Under the pieces are notes generated by a model that saw only the letters and a program-made list of their open reading frames with translations, was not told where the DNA came from and did not search any database. Position numbers and translations under genes: made by a program. From an uncultured Eubacteriales bacterium (GTDB lineage: Bacteria; Bacillota; Clostridia; Christensenellales; Borkfalkiaceae), in the NCBI GenBank assembly GCA_905209085.1, contig CAJLRM010000001.1, positions 496,001 to 560,000 on the forward strand: DNA of 64,000 bases, read 5' to 3'. Positions 60,096 to 64,000 of this stretch are shown piece by piece. The number at the start of each line of letters is the position of its first letter. Position 1 is the first letter of the stretch.

Positions 60096-60962
60096 TTACT
60101 TTACACCTGTAATTTTAATGCCCTGTAAGATATAGCGCTGTAAGATCAGCAGCAAAATAATCAGGGGAATGCACACGATCGTGGAGGCGGCCATGAGGAG
60201 ATGCCAGGGAATGGCTCTGTCCGGTTTTAGGTACACCACCAGTTGATTGATCTGATAGAGAGCGGGATCGCTGACGACCATCGCGGGCCAGAGATAGGAA
60301 TTCCAGTATCCCTGAAACACGCTGATCCCCATAATGACGAAGGGCGTCGCGGACATGGGCAGGAAAATATCGAGATAGATTTTGAATCTGCCGCAGCCGT
60401 CTATCCTCGCCGCGTCCTCCAAGGAGGTGGGCATACCGAGATAAAACTGCCGATAAAAGAAAATCGACCAGACATACACCACGCCGGGCAGGATCAGCGC
60501 GACGACGTTATTCGTCATATGCAGTTTGCTGACCACCTGAAAGCAGGGAATTAAAATCGCAATGTTCGGAACGAACATCGTCACCGCATAGATCGCCCAG
60601 ATAATTTTTTTAAACGGAAATTCCAGCCGAGCGAAAACGTAGGCGGCGGAGGAGTTGACGAACAGACTCAATACCAGCGCCGTCAGCGCGACGGCGAGCG
60701 TCAGTCCGATCGCCCCCACAAAGGAGGAGCCTTGGGGAAAGAGATAGTAATCGGGATTTGAATAGTCGAGATTCTGATAGGTGAAGAGCAGTTTATAATT
60801 CTCGAATTTCCATTCGGAAGGGAAAAACTGAAAAGGCGTCGCCAGCACTTCCGTCTTGGCTTTAAAGCCTGAGATCGCCATCCACAAAAAGGGAAAGATC
60901 CCTATGCACGCCAGCGCCAATCCCAAGGCGATCAATGCGCCTGCAATTATTTTTTTACGCAT
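60096..60962 (-). CDS. Sugar ABC transporter permease (MalG/UgpE type)
   Basis: 288 residues from ATG 60962, set by GAGGTGAGGAAT; the longer frame overlaps the upstream permease. Six hydrophobic segments and the EAA loop EDAARIDGCGRFKIYLDIFLP (about residues 185-205). It pairs with the permease upstream. No ATPase gene is present in the operon. Confidence 0.9.
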   Translation of the reverse strand: MRKKIIAGALIALGLALACIGIFPFLWMAISGFKAKTEVLATPFQFFPSEWKFENYKLLFTYQNLDYSNPDYYLFPQGSSFVGAIGLTLAVALTALVLSLFVNSSAAYVFARLEFPFKKIIWAIYAVTMFVPNIAILIPCFQVVSKLHMTNNVVALILPGVVYVWSIFFYRQFYLGMPTSLEDAARIDGCGRFKIYLDIFLPMSATPFVIMGISVFQGYWNSYLWPAMVVSDPALYQINQLVVYLKPDRAIPWHLLMAASTIVCIPLIILLLILQRYILQGIKITGVK

Positions 60963-60972
60963 ATTCCTCACC

Positions 60973-61878
60973 TCAATCCATGGATTTTTCGGAATTGACA
61001 AGGCGGAACACGACGGAAGAAATGCCCGTCAAAACGATTGCCACCAACACCGACCCCGCATAGGTCATACCCAGCGTATCGTCCCAGGTGAAATGATAGT
61101 AGAGATACCCCACGGGTCCCTGCGTCATATCCAAAGGTCCGCCGCCCGTCAAAACGAAGGGAAGTTCGAAGAGCTGAAAGGTGGAAACGAAGCTCGACAC
61201 CAGTAAATACACGCCGAGGTTTCGCATACAGGGAATGGTGATATGGAACATCTGCGCGAAAAATCCCGCGCCGTCCAGCTTTGCCGCCTCGTAGTAATCC
61301 TTGGGAATATCCAAAAGTCCGCCCAGCATCACCAAGGTGGTGTAGCCCAATCCGTTCCAGATCGCAGCCACCGCCACCGAAAAGAGGGCCCAATCTGGCT
61401 CGCCCGTCCAGCCGATGGGAGAAACGCCGAACTTTCCCAAAAGATGATTTAAAAATCCGCCCGCGTCCGAAGCGTAAATATACGAAAAGATCGCGCCGAC
61501 AATGATGCCCGAAAGCAGGCAGGGCATATATACCGCCACCTTCACGAAAGAAGACAGGTGTTTGGGCAGCTGCATCACCAAATGCGCGATGAAAAAGGCA
61601 AGCACGAGCTGGATCGGCACGATGGCGAGGATAAATTTCAGTCCCACGCCTATCGCCTTCCAGAATTTCGAATCGGTGAGCACTTTCTTATAATTGCCCA
61701 TCCCCTTCCACACCGAGTCCATATACGCGCTGCGGTCGTAAAAGCTGTTGACGACGGAGATGATCAAAGGCACGATGACGAATGTAACCAGCAAAATAAA
61801 GGACGGGAGCAATACCAGGTATGCGGTGATCGCGTCTTCTCTCTTCCCTGTGAAATTTTTCCCCGTTTTCGTCGCCAT
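60973..61878 (-). CDS. Sugar ABC transporter permease (MalF/UgpA type)
   Basis: 301 residues with six hydrophobic segments and the EAA loop YEAAKLDGAGFFAQMFHITIP (about 215-235). The missing N-terminal extension separates it from the MalF of the maltodextrin operon. It lies three bases after the binding-protein gene. Confidence 0.9.
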   Translation of the reverse strand: MATKTGKNFTGKREDAITAYLVLLPSFILLVTFVIVPLIISVVNSFYDRSAYMDSVWKGMGNYKKVLTDSKFWKAIGVGLKFILAIVPIQLVLAFFIAHLVMQLPKHLSSFVKVAVYMPCLLSGIIVGAIFSYIYASDAGGFLNHLLGKFGVSPIGWTGEPDWALFSVAVAAIWNGLGYTTLVMLGGLLDIPKDYYEAAKLDGAGFFAQMFHITIPCMRNLGVYLLVSSFVSTFQLFELPFVLTGGGPLDMTQGPVGYLYYHFTWDDTLGMTYAGSVLVAIVLTGISSVVFRLVNSEKSMD

Positions 61879-61881
61879 AGG

Positions 61882-63231
61882 TTACTCCTGTGCGCTCTTG
61901 CGCGGATTGGTGCCCGCAAGAGAGTCCGATTCCACGATACCCTGCAATTTCGACTGCAAAGAAGCCAGCGTCTTGTTGACGTCTATCGTCGCCATAATTT
62001 CCACGGCGTTCAGCGAATCGGCAAATTCCTTGCTGATCGCCCACGGATAACAAGGCTCCGCCACGGCATAGGGCATCACTTTTTCCGCCGTAAAGGTACG
62101 GAAAGCGTCGTTTTTCGATTCCTCGCGCGTATTTAAAAGCTCGTCTACGCTCTTGCGCGCGGCGAATTTGGAAAATCCGAGTTCTTTGATAAATTCGTAG
62201 ACGTATTCGGGATCTCCCGCAAGCAGCCACTCGATGAATTTTCCCGCTTCCTCAGGATGCGCCGCCTTGCCGTCCATCGAAAATCCCCAGCCGCCGAGCG
62301 CCGCCGTGGTGACGCCCTCCGTGACGCCGTCGCGCGTGGGGCACACCGCAAAGCCGATATCGTTCACTTTTTCGGGATAGTCGCTCTTCAATTGTCCCAT
62401 CGCCCACGAGCCGCTCAGCTGCATCGCCACCTTGCCCTGTCCGAGCGGCGTGATTTCCTTATAGCTGCTGTTCGCCACCCGTATGGTCAGGTTTTCCTGA
62501 TAAATTTTTCTGAATACGTTAAACAGATCTTTATAATAATCGTTATTGACGTCCGCCGTATCCCAGTTGTCGTTGAGAAGGTACTCCCCTTTCATCGCCT
62601 GAAAGCCCCACATCACCCAGCCCAGCTCTTTCGCCGCAGGCATTTCGATACCGTACCTGTTCGGTTTTGTGAGTTTTTTGGCGTATTCGTACATCTGCTC
62701 CCAGGACTTTGGCGGCGCGTTCGGATCGAGCCCCGCTTCTTCAAAGGCGCTCTTGCTGTAAAAGAGCATGGAGTACGGCTCGATAAACGCAGGATAGACG
62801 TAATGTTTTCCCTGCACTTCCACCATCTCCTGCACATTCTCCGTCAAGTCCTCCCAAACGCCCGCGGACATATATTCGTCCAGCGCCGTATAATTGCCCA
62901 GCATTGCCCTAGAGGGAATTTCCGCATAATTGACGAAAATGATCTCGGGCGCCGTGCCGTCCTCCTGCGCCGCCTTTAATTTCTGATCCCATACGTCCTC
63001 GGGAATAATCGACAAATCGATATAGACGTTGTCTTTATTCGTTTCGTTGTAAAGATCCGTGTATTTCTTCATCCACACGTGCGTCTGCGTTTCGGAAAAT
63101 ACCGGACTCCAAAAGATGACCTTTGTCTTGCCTTTGGCGGGATCCTCCTTTCCGCCGCAGCCCGCCAAAACGGTCAGGGACATTCCTATTGCCATCGTGC
63201 AGCAAATCAGTTTGGATAATAATTTCTTCAT
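61882..63231 (-). CDS. Sugar-binding lipoprotein of the second importer
   Basis: 449 residues. Signal peptide and lipobox (SLTVLAGCGG). The two-lobed solute-binding fold begins TKVIFWSPVFSETQ; the mid-part has ITPLGQGKVAMQLSGSWAMGQL, a family-1 sugar-binding signature. AAGGAG lies before the ATG. It determines substrate choice of the importer; the substrate is unknown but is probably a glycan handled by the two ARH-fold proteins. Confidence 0.88.
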   Translation of the reverse strand: MKKLLSKLICCTMAIGMSLTVLAGCGGKEDPAKGKTKVIFWSPVFSETQTHVWMKKYTDLYNETNKDNVYIDLSIIPEDVWDQKLKAAQEDGTAPEIIFVNYAEIPSRAMLGNYTALDEYMSAGVWEDLTENVQEMVEVQGKHYVYPAFIEPYSMLFYSKSAFEEAGLDPNAPPKSWEQMYEYAKKLTKPNRYGIEMPAAKELGWVMWGFQAMKGEYLLNDNWDTADVNNDYYKDLFNVFRKIYQENLTIRVANSSYKEITPLGQGKVAMQLSGSWAMGQLKSDYPEKVNDIGFAVCPTRDGVTEGVTTAALGGWGFSMDGKAAHPEEAGKFIEWLLAGDPEYVYEFIKELGFSKFAARKSVDELLNTREESKNDAFRTFTAEKVMPYAVAEPCYPWAISKEFADSLNAVEIMATIDVNKTLASLQSKLQGIVESDSLAGTNPRKSAQE

Positions 63232-63505
63232 ACTATACTCCTTCGAATATTATTGACGATCACTTATTCTTGACGACAAAAACGACCTTTTAACGTCCCT
63301 TCTTTCCCATCGGGAAGCTTCCGCCCGCGAGAGCAAGAGAAACGCTTTCCTCTCTTCCTTTTTCCTTAGCGTCCGAAATCTCCCCCCTACGGACTGCTTT
63401 CCGACTTGATATAAACAGAAATTCCTCGGCACTATTCTTTTCGCCGCTTTCCTTTGAACGGCTTAAAACAGCTCTCTTCGCATCGTACTCTCCCATAGCA
63501 TTATT
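63232..63505 (-). other. Long leader of the second importer operon
   Basis: About 270 bases between the operator pair and the binding-protein start. Only short doubtful frames occur. A/T-rich near the gene and more GC-rich upstream; no riboswitch recognised. Confidence 0.4.
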
Positions 63506-63537
63506 GTATACGTTTACATTTATTTGTATACGTTTAC
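63506..63537. promoter_or_regulatory. Two tandem LacI-type operators
   Basis: GTATACGTTTAC occurs at 63506-63517 and 63526-63537, a centre-to-centre distance of 20 bases, each within a repeated TTGTATACGTTTACATTT. The near-palindrome with central CG is typical of LacI-family sites. They lie between the truncated lacI-type gene and the importer operon and are different from the starch operators. Confidence 0.7.
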
Positions 63538-63578
63538 ATTTTTTAGAAAAAATGAACCACATTTGTGAGAGGTAAAAA

Positions 63579-64000
63579 TTATATCCGGCGAGTAGAGTTT
63601 CTGACGATCAGGCGTCTGTCGCAAAGACATTCGCGCGGTTTTCCTTCGTAGGAGCCGTCGATACGACTGAATAAGAGATCCATCGCTTTATCGGCAAATT
63701 CCGAGCTGTCGTTGCTGACGGTGGTGATGGAGGGATTGAAATATTCGGCATATTCCACGTTATCCATTCCCACGACGCTGACGTCTTCGGGCACCCGTTT
63801 TCCGATCCTTTGCAGATACTGCATCACGCCGATGGCAATCATATCGTTTGCGCAGGCGACAGCCGTGGGCATTTCGGGCAGGCGGCAAAAGTATTCCCCC
63901 GCGGCGATTCCTCCCTGTACGGTAAACGCGCCCGCAAATTCGTATTCTTTCTTGATGGGGAGCTTGTGTTCCCGCATGGCGCGTTCGTATCCCGAAAGGC
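63579..64000 (-). CDS. LacI-family transcriptional regulator, C-terminal part
   Basis: The frame is open to the right edge of the window; only about 140 C-terminal residues are visible. They contain the sensor-domain landmarks of LacI/GalR proteins: LSGYERAMREHKLPI, AVACANDMIAIGVMQYLQRIGKRVP, EDVSVVGMDNVEYAEYFNPSITTV and a final RLIVRNSTR. It probably binds the tandem operators just downstream and represses the importer operon. The HTH domain lies outside the window. Confidence 0.88.
   Translation of the reverse strand, partial: LSGYERAMREHKLPIKKEYEFAGAFTVQGGIAAGEYFCRLPEMPTAVACANDMIAIGVMQYLQRIGKRVPEDVSVVGMDNVEYAEYFNPSITTVSNDSSEFADKAMDLLFSRIDGSYEGKPRECLCDRRLIVRNSTRRI

Noticed and set aside
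58758..60128. 456-codon open frame on the plus strand
   Set aside because: Antisense of the cytosolic ARH-fold gene; Arg-rich and His-rich translation without domain, typical of a shadow frame.

Overview
The window looks like a chromosome segment of a Gram-positive, Clostridia-like Firmicute, possibly a gut species. The signs are strong AGGAGG ribosome sites, sigma-A promoters (TTGACA-N17-TATAAT type), lipobox lipoproteins instead of outer-membrane parts, and ABC sugar importers of the MalEFG type. Species cannot be named from the sequence alone. By eye, base composition shifts along the window: moderate GC in 1-12 kb, lower in 12.6-28 kb, very AT-rich in 28-37 kb, and clearly higher in 45-64 kb.

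Region 1 (1-12.6 kb, almost all on the minus strand) is conjugation machinery of an integrative element. It holds a sigma-like regulator, an HTH protein, a relaxosome accessory protein, a MobL-like relaxase, a VirD4/TraG coupling protein, a 1434-residue Ig-repeat surface protein, a pilin-like protein and a VirB6/TrbL-like protein that runs off the left edge. A zeta-type toxin-antitoxin pair with a perfect consensus promoter is inserted in the opposite direction.

Region 2 (12.6-28.2 kb) is a complete starch/cyclodextrin locus. An extracellular CGTase-like GH13 enzyme and a surface starch-binding lipoprotein act outside; MalE/MalF/MalG import; a cyclomaltodextrinase-like GH13, a glucan phosphorylase and MalQ act inside. 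An IS200/IS605 element sits between glgP and malQ. The regulator is a LacI-family protein with two tandem HTH headpieces, and three copies of its likely operator (two identical as 16-mers) sit at the three promoters. At 29.14-29.20 kb there is a 3' half of a tRNA-Leu(UAA) gene with its terminator but no 5' half. This is what the distal attachment site of an element integrated into a tRNA looks like, so the conjugation genes and the starch locus may lie on one element extending beyond the left edge.

Region 3 (29.3-44.2 kb) is an Rhs polymorphic-toxin locus. It has one full-length 2228-residue Rhs gene with an adjacent membrane immunity candidate, three silent C-terminal cassettes (short Rhs stub, toxin tip, small membrane immunity protein, terminator), a truncated second Rhs carrying a 1.1-kb apparently identical copy of the Rhs core with another tip, and a decayed stub.

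Region 4 (44.9-53.8 kb) is a secreted galactoside locus: a large InlB-repeat lipoprotein, a laminin-G/FIVAR-like exported protein and an exported GH36 alpha-galactosidase, with a divergent ArsR-type regulator. Region 5 (54-64 kb) is a second sugar importer operon (binding lipoprotein and two permeases) with two ADP-ribosylglycohydrolase-fold proteins, one cytosolic and one lipoprotein, and a membrane-anchored carbohydrate-binding-like protein. It is preceded by a LacI-family regulator cut by the right edge and by a pair of LacI-type operator sequences.
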